Shown here one piece after another: positions 27,432 through 38,702 of a DNA stretch of 64,000 nucleotides (positions within the stretch are counted from its first letter, which is position 1; each line of letters opens with the position of its first letter). The stretch spans positions 682,001 through 746,000 of the forward strand of contig NZ_CP040871.1 of the NCBI RefSeq assembly GCF_006337105.1. Reading direction: 5' to 3'. The translations under genes and the position numbers were made by a program. Below the pieces are notes generated by a model. The model was not told where the DNA came from, made no database searches, and saw nothing but the letters and a program-made list of their open reading frames with translations. The stretch comes from Thermomonas aquatica. Lineage in GTDB: Bacteria > Pseudomonadota > Gammaproteobacteria > Xanthomonadales > Xanthomonadaceae.

Positions 27432-27839
27432 TCAGGCGCCCTGCCCGCTGCCGTAGTCCTGGTACGACTTCTCCTCGACATAGGCCGAGCCCAATGCCAG
27501 GTTGATGTCCTTCTTCACCCTGGCGCGGGTGTCGTTCTCGAAGTACACGGCGCGCGCCAGGCGCACGAACTCGGCGTCGAAGGCCTGCGCCTTTTCCTTC
27601 AGGCGGATGTCGTCCTCGATCACCCACAGGCGTTCGTTGACCGCCTTGAGCTCGGCGCGCAGCGCGGCGATGTCCTGCGCGGCGGCCGGATGCGCGGCCC
27701 AGGTGGTTTCCAGCGCGGCCAGCTCGTTGCGGACGTTGGCCAGCTTGGCCGCGTCGGACATGCGCTCGGACTTGATCTGCAGGATCGCGATCTTGTCCAG
27801 CAGTTCGCCGAAGGACACGGGGACGAGGATTTCGGACAT
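27432..27839 (-). CDS. DUF6165 family protein
   Basis: A 135-residue soluble protein with no enzyme motif. It is Glu/Lys/Ala-rich and mostly helical, opening with ILVPVSFGELLDKIAILQIKSERM and ending with KDINLALGSAYVEEKSYQDYG. I recognise it only as the DUF6165 family often seen near LPS or glycosyltransferase genes. It is convergent with the GT9 gene (15 nt between stops), and no function is known to me. ATG start. Confidence 0.7.
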   Translation of the reverse strand: MSEILVPVSFGELLDKIAILQIKSERMSDAAKLANVRNELAALETTWAAHPAAAQDIAALRAELKAVNERLWVIEDDIRLKEKAQAFDAEFVRLARAVYFENDTRARVKKDINLALGSAYVEEKSYQDYGSGQGA

Positions 27840-27878
27840 GGGCGGGCGCGGGTTCGGACGGGCGGCCAGTGTAGCGCC

Positions 27879-27907
27879 TTGCCCGCGGGCGGCTCGCCCC
27901 GTATCAT
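27879..27907 (+). promoter_or_regulatory. Sigma-70-type promoter for tRNA-Ser(CGA)
   Basis: TTGCCC at 27879-27884 and TATCAT at 27902-27907 are separated by 17 nt. The tRNA starts 28 nt after the -10 box. The leader is short, as expected for a tRNA transcript. Confidence 0.55.
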
Positions 27908-27935
27908 TCCCGGCTCGCTGCGCACCAATGTTTCC

Positions 27936-28026
<91 letters not shown>

Positions 28027-28029
28027 GTT

Positions 28030-28060
28030 ACGAAAGACGCCCCTCGCGGGCGTTTTTCGT
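28030..28060 (+). terminator. Rho-independent terminator of tRNA-Ser(CGA)
   Basis: Stem ACGCCC/GGGCGT around the loop CTCGC, extended by ACGAAA and its complement, followed by TTTTT within the descending arm. It is directly after the tRNA. The next about 200 nt (28061-28258) before the PP2C gene contain no gene that I can support. Confidence 0.8.
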
Positions 28061-28258
28061 ATCCGCGGCGGACTGGCGACGCGGATCGGCGAACGGCCGC
28101 CTGCAGGGCGAGGGCCATGCTTGTCCGGGCCCATCCCCGGCATGCGCGCCCCGCCTTCGCACCACCTGCACGAACAAACCCGCTAGATTCCGCTGACGCG
28201 TCCGGTTCCCCCGCGCGATTCCGTTAGCCCCCTCAAGCCCCGGACGAATATCGCCCGC

Positions 28259-28963
28259 ATGATCGAATTCGGACACCTCAGCCATGTCGGCCTGCGCCGG
28301 GAACTGAACGAAGACACGTATTACGGCGACAGCGAACTGGGGCTGTGGCTGGTCGCCGACGGCATGGGCGGGCACGAGTACGGCGAGGTCGCCAGCGCGC
28401 TGGCGCGCGAAGCCATCGTCCGCGAGATCCGCGGCGGCGCGCCGCTGGCGGAGGCGATCCGGATCGCCGACGAGGAAATCATCCGCTGCTCCAAGCGCCG
28501 CGGCGACAGCCTGCCGATGGGCACCACGGTGGTCGCCGCCAGGGTCAACGGCCCGCGCTTCGAGGTGGCCTGGGTCGGCGACAGCCGCGTCTACCTGTGG
28601 CGCGACGGCGCGCTGACCCAGATCTCGCAGGACCACAGCTATGTGCAGGAACTGATCGCGCAGGGCGCGATCACCGCCGACCAGGCGCGCAGCCACCCGC
28701 ATCGCAACGTGGTGACGCAGGCGCTCGGGGTAACCGACCCGCAGCAGCTCAACGTGGAAACCCTGACCGGCGAACTGCGCCCGGGCATGCAGCTGCTGCT
28801 GTGCAGCGACGGTCTGACCGAGGAAGTGGACGACCGCAGCATCGCCAAGGTGCTGGCGCACCAGGAATGCAGCGCGCAGGAATGCGTGGACGGGCTGGTC
28901 GCGGCGGCGCTGGACGGCGGCGGTTCGGACAACGTGACCGTGGTCCTGGTGCGCCGGCACTAG
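28259..28963 (+). CDS. PP2C-type serine/threonine protein phosphatase
   Basis: A 234-residue single-domain PP2C phosphatase (PppA/Stp1-like). Metal-binding motifs are seen as RRELNEDTYY, LVADGMGGHEYGEVAS (Asp34), GTTVVAARV, AWVGDSRVYLWR, LLLCSDGLTEEV and DGGGSDNVTVVLV. It dephosphorylates Ser/Thr on proteins. No partner kinase is in this window. ATG start. It is convergent with dnaQ, with 4 nt between stops. Confidence 0.93.
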   Translation: MIEFGHLSHVGLRRELNEDTYYGDSELGLWLVADGMGGHEYGEVASALAREAIVREIRGGAPLAEAIRIADEEIIRCSKRRGDSLPMGTTVVAARVNGPRFEVAWVGDSRVYLWRDGALTQISQDHSYVQELIAQGAITADQARSHPHRNVVTQALGVTDPQQLNVETLTGELRPGMQLLLCSDGLTEEVDDRSIAKVLAHQECSAQECVDGLVAAALDGGGSDNVTVVLVRRH

Positions 28964-28967
28964 CGCC

Positions 28968-29714
28968 CTAACCGGCGGGTTCGAGCTCCAGCCACAGGCA
29001 GCGCCCGGCCTTCTTCTGCAGTCCGAGCAGGCGCGCCGCATGGGCTTCGGCCTCGCCGGACTCGACCCGCACGCGCGGCCGCAGCGAGGCATCCGCCGCC
29101 GATCCGAGCCGCGCGGCCTGCTGCTCCACCACCGAGACGGCCGCCTCGCTGGCGAAGCCGATCTCGCCCTGCCCGGAGGTCAGCGCAAGGTAGACGTCGG
29201 TCAGGATCTGCGCATCGAGCAGCGCGCCGTGCAGCTGCCGCTGCGAATTGTCGATCCCGAGCCGCTTGCACAGCGCATCCAGCGAATTGCGCTGGCCGGG
29301 GAAGCGCTGCCGCGCCAGCAGCAGCGAATCCTCGACCGTGCAGCGCGCGGCCATGCCGGCGTAGCCGTCCAGCCGCGCCAGTTCGGCATCGAGGAAGCCG
29401 ATGTCGAAGGCCGCGTTGTGGATCACCAGTTCGGCGCCTTCGACGAAGGCCAGGAATTCGTCGGCCACCTCGGGGAAGCGCGGCTTGTCGGCGAGGAATT
29501 CCAGGGTCAGGCCGGTGACTTCCTGCGCGCCGGGCTCCATCTCGCGGTCGGGGTTGAGGTAGCAATGGAAGGTGCGCCCGGTCGGGCGGCGCTCGACCAG
29601 TTCCACGCAGCCGATCTCGACCACCCGGTTGCCCTTCTTCCATTCCAGGCCGGTGGTCTCGGTATCGAGCACCACTTGCCTGGTCGCATCCCGCCTTGCC
29701 GCATCCGCCTGCAT
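28968..29714 (-). CDS. dnaQ: DNA polymerase III epsilon subunit, proofreading exonuclease
   Basis: A 248-residue 3'-5' exonuclease of the DEDDh class. ExoI is VVLDTETTG (Asp17, Glu19), ExoII is LVIHNAAFDIGFLDAEL, and ExoIII is LHGALLDAQILTD with the catalytic His and Asp. A clamp-binding type segment QGEIGF follows the catalytic domain. It restores fidelity of the replicase. The ATG overlaps the rnhA stop by one base. dnaQ, rnhA, the methyltransferase gene and gloB appear in the E. coli order. Confidence 0.95.
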   Translation of the reverse strand: MQADAARRDATRQVVLDTETTGLEWKKGNRVVEIGCVELVERRPTGRTFHCYLNPDREMEPGAQEVTGLTLEFLADKPRFPEVADEFLAFVEGAELVIHNAAFDIGFLDAELARLDGYAGMAARCTVEDSLLLARQRFPGQRNSLDALCKRLGIDNSQRQLHGALLDAQILTDVYLALTSGQGEIGFASEAAVSVVEQQAARLGSAADASLRPRVRVESGEAEAHAARLLGLQKKAGRCLWLELEPAG

Positions 29715-30172
29715 CAGCCTGCCTGCTCCTTGATCTTCACTGCCGCCGCGCGCGCCAATTGATCCACGCGTTCGTTGTCCGGATCGCCGGAATGGCCCTT
29801 GACCCAGCGCCAATCCACCTTGTGCAGTATCGCCGCGGCATGCAGGCGCTCCCACAGATCGCGGTTCTTGACCGGGTCGCCGCCCGCGGTCTTCCAGCCG
29901 CGGCGCACCCAGTTCGGCATCCATTCGGTGATGCCCTTGCGGACGTATTGCGAATCCGTGTGCAGGGTCGCGTCGCAGCCTTCCTTCAGCGCCTCCAGCG
30001 CGGAAATCGCCGCCAGCAGCTCCATCCGGTTGTTGGTGGTGTCCGCTTCGCCGCCGGACAGTTCGCGTTCGATGCCGCGCCAGCGCAGCAGCGCGCCCCA
30101 GCCCCCGGGCCCCGGGTTGCCCAGGCATGCGCCATCGGTATGGATGTCGACCTGCTTGCGCGGCTGGCTCAT
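29714..30172 (-). CDS. rnhA: Ribonuclease HI
   Basis: A 152-residue RNase H1 that removes the RNA of RNA-DNA hybrids. The acidic residues are in [12 protein letters not shown] (Asp13), NRMELLAAI (Glu51) and HTDSQYV (Asp73), followed by the basic handle [18 protein letters not shown] and [14 protein letters not shown]. The length is typical of bacterial RnhA. ATG start overlaps the previous methyltransferase stop as ATGA. Confidence 0.97.
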   Translation of the reverse strand: MSQPRKQVDIHTDGACLGNPGPGGWGALLRWRGIERELSGGEADTTNNRMELLAAISALEALKEGCDATLHTDSQYVRKGITEWMPNWVRRGWKTAGGDPVKNRDLWERLHAAAILHKVDWRWVKGHSGDPDNERVDQLARAAAVKIKEQAG

Positions 30173-30843
30173 GCGGTGGGCATCCCCGGCTGCCAGCGCG
30201 CTTTCGCCGGCGCCCGCATCGGGGTCAGCGGCGTGCGACGCTTTTCCGCACGCAGCAGGAAAGCCGCACGCAAGCCCGCGCCATCCTGCACGGCGGGCTC
30301 GGCGGCGACCGACCAGGTCGGCCCCAGTCCGCGGGACACCGCATCCGGCGCCAGCCCGACCGCGCGCAGGCGGCGCCGCCAGGTCACCGGTTCGGCCACC
30401 CGCGGCCCTTGCCCGCGCCAGCGCAGGCGATACGGCGACAGCGGGTTCAGGGCCAGCAGCCACAGGCGTCCGCCCGGCACCAGCACCCGCGCGCATTCCT
30501 CGAGCAGTGCCGCCGGGTCCGCGCTGATGTCGGCCAGGTGCTGCACCACCACCACGCCGCAGCAGTCGCTGGGCAGCGGCAGCGGCAATCCGCAACGCAC
30601 ATCGCCCTCGAAGCCGCGCGCCGCGGCCCGCAGGCGCAGCAACGGCAGTTCGACCTCGCCCTCGCCCATCCCGCTGGGGCACAGCCACAGGCCGGCCTGC
30701 CCGGGACGATCGAGCGCGGCCTGGCGCAGGCTGTCGGCCTCGCTGGCCAGGATCGCCTGCCCGGCCACGCCGGCGAACCAGGCGGCCGCGGCGGCGGGCT
30801 CCGGCGGGCGGCGGAATGCGGACGTCGGCGGGGTCGCGGGCAT
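30169..30843 (-). CDS. SAM-dependent methyltransferase-like protein (YafS position)
   Basis: A 224-residue class I methyltransferase-like protein. It has a weak SAM motif, with [26 protein letters not shown] followed by [20 protein letters not shown]. The Gly-rich motif I is not well conserved. In E. coli the gene between gloB and rnhA is the methyltransferase yafS, so synteny supports the call. The ATG gives [10 protein letters not shown]. Divergent from gloB with 51 nt between starts. Substrate unknown. Confidence 0.75.
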   Translation of the reverse strand: MPATPPTSAFRRPPEPAAAAAWFAGVAGQAILASEADSLRQAALDRPGQAGLWLCPSGMGEGEVELPLLRLRAAARGFEGDVRCGLPLPLPSDCCGVVVVQHLADISADPAALLEECARVLVPGGRLWLLALNPLSPYRLRWRGQGPRVAEPVTWRRRLRAVGLAPDAVSRGLGPTWSVAAEPAVQDGAGLRAAFLLRAEKRRTPLTPMRAPAKARWQPGMPTA

Positions 30844-30894
30844 ACCATCGGGATTCTGCGGGAAAGGCCGCGACCCGTCACGACTGGACAACGC

Positions 30895-31656
30895 ATGGAT
30901 TTGCAGCCGCTGCCCGCGTTCGACGACAACTACATCTGGCTGCTGCGCGATGCCGATGGCCGCGCGCTGATCGTCGATCCCGGCGAAGCCGCGCCGGTGC
31001 TGGCCGCGCTCGCCGATGCGCCGCCACCGCACGCGATCCTGCTGACCCACCACCACGGCGACCATGTCGGCGGCGTGCCGGAGCTGCTGCGACGCTGGCC
31101 GGGGCTGGCGGTGATCGGCCCGCACGACGAGCGCATCCGGTTCGCCAGCGAACGGGTGGGCGATGGCGACCGCATCGAAGCCGGGCCATGGCGCTTCGAC
31201 GTGCTGGAAATCCCGGGCCATACGCTCAGCCACATCGCCTTCCACGGCGAGGGCCTGCTGTTCTGCGGCGATACCTTGTTCAGCCTCGGCTGCGGGCGGC
31301 TGTTCGAGGGCACCCCGGCGCAGATGCGCGCCTCGCTGCGCGCGCTGGCCGCGCTGCCGGGCGAGACACGGGTCTGCTGCGGGCACGAATACACCGTCGC
31401 CAATGCGGCGTTCGCGCTAGCGGTGGAACCGGGCCATCCGGCCTTGCGCGAACGCGCGGCGCAGGCGCGCGCCCTGCGCGAAGGCGGACGGCCGACGCTG
31501 CCCTCGACGCTGGCTTCGGAGCGCGCCTGCAATCCGTTCCTGCGCAGCGACGAGGCCGCCCTCCGCGCCGCCATCGAAACCCATGCCGGGCGCCGCCTGG
31601 ACGAGGTCGAGGCCTTCGCCGAACTGCGTCGCTGGAAGGACGGGTTCCGCGCATGA
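30895..31656 (+). CDS. gloB: Hydroxyacylglutathione hydrolase (glyoxalase II)
   Basis: A 253-residue metallo-beta-lactamase-fold enzyme that hydrolyses S-lactoylglutathione. It has MDLQPLPAFDDNYIWLL at the N-terminus, the two-metal motif THHHGDHVGG (His52-His57), ILHxP-like EIPGHTLSHIAFH, FCGDTLFSLGCGRLFEG and VCCGHEYTVANAAFA. The C-terminal helical domain ends with ELRRWKDGFRA, the usual tail. ATG start; overlaps the next gene start as ATGA. Confidence 0.95.
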   Translation: MDLQPLPAFDDNYIWLLRDADGRALIVDPGEAAPVLAALADAPPPHAILLTHHHGDHVGGVPELLRRWPGLAVIGPHDERIRFASERVGDGDRIEAGPWRFDVLEIPGHTLSHIAFHGEGLLFCGDTLFSLGCGRLFEGTPAQMRASLRALAALPGETRVCCGHEYTVANAAFALAVEPGHPALRERAAQARALREGGRPTLPSTLASERACNPFLRSDEAALRAAIETHAGRRLDEVEAFAELRRWKDGFRA

Positions 31657-32306
31657 AGACGCTGGCCGCGACCTGCCTGATCGTCCTGCTCGCGGCGATG
31701 CCGGCAGCGGCCGGATCCGCGGCCAGGCTCGAGGCATCGCTGCAGGCGATTTCCACCGGGTTCTGGGACAACCTCGCCGACCCCGAATGCGGCAAGGCGC
31801 CGCGCCGCTGGCGCGCCCATTACGGCGATGTCCCCAAACGCCTGCGCAACCCGCGCGAGAGGCAGTTGCGGGCGGAATTCGCCCGGGTCATCGCGGCCCT
31901 GCACGGCGCCGGCCTGCCCAGCGAATTCGCCCTGATCCCGTTCGTCGAAAGCCGTTACCGCAGCAACGCGCGCAGCCCCGGCGGCCAGGTCGGGCTATGG
32001 CAGTTCACCGCCGCCACCGCCCGCCGCAACGGGCTCGCCGTGCGTTCCGGGCGCGATGAGCGGCTGGACGCCGACGCCTCCACCCGCGCCGCGGTGCGTT
32101 ACCTGCAGCGCCTGCACCGGATGTTCGGCGGCGACTGGCGCTGGACCGCGATGGCCTACAACGCCGGCGAAGGCGCGGTGCGTGCGGCCAAGCGCAGGGG
32201 CGGGACGAAAGGCCTGTCCTCGATCACCCGCCATTACCCCGACAAGCTGCACGCGCTGGCCTGCCTGGTCCCGCGCCCGACTGACCCGCGCCGCCCCAAC
32301 GGTTAG
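31653..32306 (+). CDS. Soluble lytic transglycosylase-like protein (SLT domain, MltD position)
   Basis: A 217-residue secreted protein with a signal peptide (about residues 1-20) and one SLT goose-lysozyme-type domain. The catalytic Glu is in LIPFVESRYRSNARSPGGQVGLWQF, followed by the MAYNAGEGAVRAA motif. There is no LysM repeat as in E. coli MltD, so the protein is roughly half its length. E. coli has mltD next to gloB, so this may be the trimmed equivalent. It is coupled to gloB through an ATGA overlap. Confidence 0.85.
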   Translation: MKTLAATCLIVLLAAMPAAAGSAARLEASLQAISTGFWDNLADPECGKAPRRWRAHYGDVPKRLRNPRERQLRAEFARVIAALHGAGLPSEFALIPFVESRYRSNARSPGGQVGLWQFTAATARRNGLAVRSGRDERLDADASTRAAVRYLQRLHRMFGGDWRWTAMAYNAGEGAVRAAKRRGGTKGLSSITRHYPDKLHALACLVPRPTDPRRPNG

Positions 32307-32351
32307 ACTGGAGCCTTTGCTCTACCCCCACTTTTTGGCACGGAGAACACC

Positions 32352-33140
32352 ATGGGTTTCCTGCAAGGCAAGCGCGCGCTGGTCACCGGCATCGCCAGCC
32401 AGCGTTCGATCGCCACCGGCATCGCCGATGCCATGCATCGCGAAGGCGCGGAACTGGCGCTGACCTACCAGAACGAGAAGCTGAAGTCGCGCGTCGAGGA
32501 CGCCGCCGCCGGATACGGCAGCAAGATCGTGCTGCCGCTGGACGTGGCCGACGACGGCCAGATCGACGCCTGCTTCGACGAGCTGGGCAAGCACTGGAGC
32601 GACGGCTTCGACATCCTCGTACATTGCATCGCGTTCGCCCCGCGCGAGGCGATCGAGGGCGATTTCCTCGACGGCGTGAACCGCGAGCGCTTCCACGTCG
32701 CCCACGACATCAGCGCCTACTCGCTGGCCGCGCTGGGCAAGGCCGCGCGCCCGCTGATGAAGGGCCGCAACGGCTCGATACTGACCCTGAGCTACCTCGG
32801 CGCCGAGCGCGCGCTGGCCAACTACAACACGATGGGCGTGGCCAAGGCCTCGCTGGAGGCCACGGTGCGCTACATGGCGATGGCGCTGGGCCCGGAAGGC
32901 ACCCGCGTCAACGCGATCTCGGCCGGCCCGATCCGCACCCTGGCCGCCAGCGGCGTGGCCAATTTCCGCAAGATGCTCAGCCAGTTCGAGGCGGTCGCCC
33001 CGCTGCGCCGCGTGGTGACGATCGAGGACGTCGGCAACACCGCCGCCTTCCTGTGCTCCGACCTGGCCAACGGCATCACCGGCGAGATCACCTATGTCGA
33101 TGCCGGCTACAACATCATGGGGATGAGCGGGATCGAGTGA
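32352..33140 (+). CDS. fabI: Enoyl-ACP reductase, FabI type
   Basis: A 262-residue enoyl-ACP reductase that completes each fatty acid elongation cycle with NADH. The FabI-specific Rossmann motif [15 protein letters not shown], the catalytic pair Tyr148/Tyr158 with Lys165 ([19 protein letters not shown]) and [12 protein letters not shown] are all present. It closely follows E. coli FabI in these segments. It is separate from the main fab cluster and is monocistronic between two hairpins. ATG start with GGAG 7 nt upstream. Confidence 0.96.
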   Translation: MGFLQGKRALVTGIASQRSIATGIADAMHREGAELALTYQNEKLKSRVEDAAAGYGSKIVLPLDVADDGQIDACFDELGKHWSDGFDILVHCIAFAPREAIEGDFLDGVNRERFHVAHDISAYSLAALGKAARPLMKGRNGSILTLSYLGAERALANYNTMGVAKASLEATVRYMAMALGPEGTRVNAISAGPIRTLAASGVANFRKMLSQFEAVAPLRRVVTIEDVGNTAAFLCSDLANGITGEITYVDAGYNIMGMSGIE

Positions 33141-33160
33141 ATCCCGCCGCACCGTTCCAT

Positions 33161-33193
33161 GCGAAAACGCCCGGCAATGCCGGGCGTTTTCGC
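33161..33193 (+). terminator. Bidirectional hairpin between fabI and ppiD
   Basis: A perfect 15-bp stem GCGAAAACGCCCGGC with loop AAT, 20 nt after the fabI stop. The TTTT of the descending arm and the AAAA of the ascending arm allow termination for both the convergent genes fabI and ppiD. Confidence 0.85.
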
Positions 33194-33213
33194 AGGTGCC
33201 GCCTGAGCCGCGA

Positions 33214-35187
33214 TTACAGGCGGTCTTCGGCGACCTTGATCTGGTACTTGGCGCGCGCCGACTTCACGTAAGCCTGCTGCGCGTCGCCGCCCGCCACCTG
33301 CGACAACTGGTCGCGCAATTGCTTGCGCTCCTCGGCGGTGGCCTTGGTCAGGTCGCCGTCGCGCGCCGCGCGGATCGCGAACACGATGTACTGCCCGCCG
33401 AGCTCGACCTTGTCGACCGTCGCCAGGTTGTCCTGCGGGCGCGGCGCGTTGAAGAACGCCTCCACCGCCTGCGGCGACGGCGTCGGGCTGCGGCGCAGGA
33501 TGCCGTTGGCCTCCGCCATCACCAGCTTGGCGTCGGCCGCGGCGGCGGCCAGGCCTTTCGCCTTCGCCGCCTTCACCAGGGCGCTGGCGGCGGCATCCGC
33601 GGCCTTGCGCTGGCGATCGGCGCGGATCGCCGCGACCACCGCATCCGACACGGTCGCCAGCGGCAACGGCGCTTCGGGTTCGTGGTCGACCACGCGGATG
33701 ATCACGCTGCGGTTCGGCCCCTGCTCGATCGGGTCGCTGGCGGTCCCGTCCTGGATCAGCGAATCGGAGAACGCCGCCCGCAACACCTTCTGGTCGGAGG
33801 CGATGCCGGGCCCGCCGGCGCGGCTGAACGCCGGCGTGGTCTGCACCGCCAGGCCCAGCGCCCGCGCGGCAGGCTCGAGCGACGTCGGGTTCTTGTACAC
33901 CGCATCCACCAGCTTGCCGCTGAGTTCGTTGTACGCGCGATCGCGTTCGGTCTGCTGCAGCTCGGTTTCGAGTTGCGCGCGCACCGCCTCGAACGGCTGC
34001 TGGTTGCCGGCGCGGATCTCGTTGACCTTGATGATGTGCCAACCGAAATCGCTCTTCACCGGCCCGCGCACTTCGCCGGCCTGCATCGCGAACGCGGCGT
34101 CCTCGAACGGGCCCGGCAGGCCGCCCTTGGTCATCAGGCCGAGGTCGCCGCCCTTGTCCCTGGAACCGGCATCGTCGGAATTCGCCTTCGCCAGCGCGGC
34201 GAAGTCCGCGCCCGGCGCGCGCGCCTCCGCGGCCAGCTTGTTGGCGCGCGCTTCCGCGGCCTGCTTGTCGGCGGCGCTGGCGCCGGCCGCCACCTGCACC
34301 AGGATGTGCGAGACCGAACGCTGTTCGGCGGTCGAGTACTTCGCGCTCTGCTCCTGGTAGCGCTTGCGCAGCAGCGCCTCGTCGATCACCGGAGCCGGCA
34401 GCGCGCTGCCGTCCACCTCGACATACTCCAGGCGCACCGTCTCCGGCCTGCGATAGGTCGAGGCATGCGCCTTGTACCAGCTGCCGATGTCCGCCGCGCT
34501 CACCGGCGCGCCGTCGGCCGGCACCGGCGGCATGGTCACGAAGCTGACGTCGCGCTGTTCGGACAGCAGGCGCAGGATGCGGTCGACCTCGCGGTCGGTG
34601 GCGAACGCGGATTGCGACAGGCGGCTGGGAACCAGCCCGTAATGCAGGTTGTCGCGCACCTTCTGCTCGAACTCGCGCGGCGTCTGCGGCGGGCTCTGCG
34701 AGGCCAGCAGCAGCTGGTAGCGGTCGGCGTCGAACTTGCCGTCGACCTGGAAATCCGGGATCTGCTGGATCTGGCTGCGCACTTCGCCATCGCTGATGAC
34801 GATGCCGTCGCGCTCCGCGGCCATGCGCATGACCTGCTCGTCGATCATGTCGTCGAGGATCTTGCGCTTGTTCTCCACCGACTCGAAGGCCTTCGCGTCG
34901 AACTTGTCGCCCTGCTCCTCGCGGGCGCGCATGCGCGCGATCTCGAAGCGCTGGCGGAACTCGCTGCTGGCGATCTCCTTGGTGTTCCACAGGTAGGTCA
35001 ACGGCCATACTTCGGGCGCCGACGCCCACCACGACGGCGGCTGCGCGATCCGCGCCGCATAGGTGTCGACCCGTTGCGACAGGTACGACTCCATGCCGAA
35101 GAAAGCGAACGGGATGATCAGCAAGCCGAGGATGGCGGTGGCGATCCAGCCGGAGGTCTTGTCGCGGAGTTTCTGCAGCATGGGCAT
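33214..35187 (-). CDS. ppiD: Periplasmic peptidyl-prolyl isomerase/chaperone PpiD
   Basis: A 657-residue membrane-anchored chaperone with an N-terminal transmembrane helix (about residues 14-32), a SurA-like N-terminal chaperone region, a parvulin domain (about residues 270-380: SVSHILVQV, DFAALAKANSDDAGSRDKGGDLG, SDFGWHIIKV) and a degenerate C-terminal part. It acts at the SecYEG exit on outer membrane proteins. The ppiD gene follows hupB and lon as in E. coli, with two tRNA genes inserted between. ATG start, with a second in-frame ATG two codons later. Confidence 0.93.
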   Translation of the reverse strand: MPMLQKLRDKTSGWIATAILGLLIIPFAFFGMESYLSQRVDTYAARIAQPPSWWASAPEVWPLTYLWNTKEIASSEFRQRFEIARMRAREEQGDKFDAKAFESVENKRKILDDMIDEQVMRMAAERDGIVISDGEVRSQIQQIPDFQVDGKFDADRYQLLLASQSPPQTPREFEQKVRDNLHYGLVPSRLSQSAFATDREVDRILRLLSEQRDVSFVTMPPVPADGAPVSAADIGSWYKAHASTYRRPETVRLEYVEVDGSALPAPVIDEALLRKRYQEQSAKYSTAEQRSVSHILVQVAAGASAADKQAAEARANKLAAEARAPGADFAALAKANSDDAGSRDKGGDLGLMTKGGLPGPFEDAAFAMQAGEVRGPVKSDFGWHIIKVNEIRAGNQQPFEAVRAQLETELQQTERDRAYNELSGKLVDAVYKNPTSLEPAARALGLAVQTTPAFSRAGGPGIASDQKVLRAAFSDSLIQDGTASDPIEQGPNRSVIIRVVDHEPEAPLPLATVSDAVVAAIRADRQRKAADAAASALVKAAKAKGLAAAAADAKLVMAEANGILRRSPTPSPQAVEAFFNAPRPQDNLATVDKVELGGQYIVFAIRAARDGDLTKATAEERKQLRDQLSQVAGGDAQQAYVKSARAKYQIKVAEDRL

Positions 35188-35278
35188 GGGCGATATGGCG
35201 TAGCAGGCTAGTTTAGCGCGCCACGCGGCCCATATCCGCGGCTTCGCCCACGGCGCGCTGCCGAATCCCGGAAACGCG

Positions 35279-35311
35279 AAAAAAAAAGAAGCCCCGCATC
35301 GCTGCGGGGCT
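35279..35311 (-). terminator. Rho-independent terminator of tRNA-Asp
   Basis: On the minus strand the 8-bp stem TGCGGGGC... pairs around a 4-nt loop (plus coordinates 35291-35310) and is followed by CTTCTTTTTTTTT. This is the best-formed intrinsic terminator in the window, 27 nt after the tRNA-Asp 3' end. Confidence 0.9.
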
Positions 35312-35336
35312 CCCGAACTGCAGAATCGAATGAAAA

Positions 35337-35415
35337 TGGCGGAGTGGACGGGACTCGAACCCGCGACCTCCGGCGTGACAGGCCAGCATTCTAACCGACT
35401 GAACTACCACTCCGC
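35337..35415 (-). tRNA. tRNA-Asp(GTC)
   Basis: A 79-nt tRNA on the minus strand, with acceptor GCGGAGT/ACTCCGC, anticodon loop CTGTCAC giving GTC, T-arm GGGTTCGAGTCCC and encoded CCA. It lies 120 nt downstream of tRNA-Val on the same strand. Confidence 0.97.
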
Positions 35416-35534
35416 TGAGCTGACAATGATAGCGGGGCTGGAAAATTCCCGCAAGCTTTTTTCGGTTCCGCCTTCCATGGCGGTCACCCGCCATGCCATC
35501 GCCGGGGCGACGGCAGGAAGCAGGTGCGCTTTCC

Positions 35535-35609
35535 TGGTGGGCACTGAGGGGATCGAACCCCCGACCCGCTCCGTGTAAAGGAGCCGCTCTACCGCTGAGC
35601 TAAGTGCCC
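35535..35609 (-). tRNA. tRNA-Val(TAC)
   Basis: A 75-nt tRNA on the minus strand, acceptor GGGCACT/AGTGCCC, anticodon loop TTTACAC in the stem GCTCC/GGAGC giving TAC, T-arm GGTTCGATCCC and encoded ACCA. A -10-like GATAAT with a GC-rich discriminator lies about 10 nt upstream, typical of a stringently controlled stable RNA promoter. Confidence 0.97.
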
Positions 35610-35656
35610 GGCGCGCGCATTATCGCAGCGGCGGCGCGCCTTCGATAGTGCGGAAA

Positions 35657-35687
35657 CGAAAAGCCCGGCGCATGGCCGGGCTTTTCG
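35657..35687 (-). terminator. Terminator hairpin of hupB
   Basis: A perfect 13-bp stem CGAAAAGCCCGGC with loop GCATG. The minus-strand descending arm carries TTTT. It lies 28 nt past the hupB stop and before the tRNA-Val gene. Confidence 0.8.
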
Positions 35688-35715
35688 CTGGATCCGCGAT
35701 GCGATGCGATGCGGA

Positions 35716-35988
35716 TCAGTTGACCGCATCCTTGAGCGCCTTGCCGGCCTTGAACGCCGGGTTCTTGGACGCCTTGATCTTGATCGTCTCGCCGGTGCGC
35801 GGGTTGCGGCCGGTGCGGGCGCCACGCTTGCGAACCGAGAAAGTGCCGAAGCCCACCAGGGTCACGGTATCGCCCTTCTTCAGGGCCTTGGTGATGGCGG
35901 CGACCATCGCATCGACGGCACGGCCGGCGTCGGCCTTGGAAAGTTCGGCGGCGTCGGCGATGGCATCTACGAAATCGGCTTTGTTCAT
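35716..35988 (-). CDS. hupB: DNA-binding protein HU-beta
   Basis: A 90-residue histone-like protein of exact HU length. [21 protein letters not shown] begins the protein, and the beta-arm region [22 protein letters not shown] is followed by [22 protein letters not shown]. It compacts DNA as a dimer. The hupB position next to lon and ppiD marks it as the beta-type gene. ATG start with GGGAG upstream. The transcript likely starts about 115 nt upstream. Confidence 0.97.
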   Translation of the reverse strand: MNKADFVDAIADAAELSKADAGRAVDAMVAAITKALKKGDTVTLVGFGTFSVRKRGARTGRNPRTGETIKIKASKNPAFKAGKALKDAVN

Positions 35989-36111
35989 TTGCTTGATGAC
36001 TCCCTGTACGGAATGTGGCGCGAATATTGGGTGACCGGAATCGCGACGCTCCCCTGCCGCATTCCGGTTGGCTGCCGCAACGCACAATCGGTGCGCGCCG
36101 CGGTTGCAAAC

Positions 36112-36140
36112 CTTATACCAGCCGTTTTTTTCGCATGCAA
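36112..36140 (-). promoter_or_regulatory. Sigma-70-type promoter for hupB
   Basis: On the minus strand TTGCAT (plus 36135-36140) and TATAAG (plus 36112-36117) are spaced by exactly 17 nt with an A-rich spacer. It is an unusually good consensus for this GC-rich genome and predicts a leader of about 115 nt before hupB, containing the 216-nt lon-hupB gap. Confidence 0.65.
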
Positions 36141-36204
36141 CACGGAAAGCTAATGCTGGCGCGGGTTCCAGCGCTTCGCCGACGAAAGGCGCGCAAACCG
36201 CGGA

Positions 36205-38652
<2,448 letters not shown>

Positions 38653-38702
38653 GCGGGCTCCAAATGCCTGGGCGCGCAGGATAGGCGCCCACAGCCACGG
38701 TT

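Noticed and set aside
28061..28258. Possible short gene between tRNA-Ser(CGA) and the PP2C gene
   Set aside because: Only short frames with tRNA or antisense overlap and no ribosome-binding site were seen; treated as spacer.
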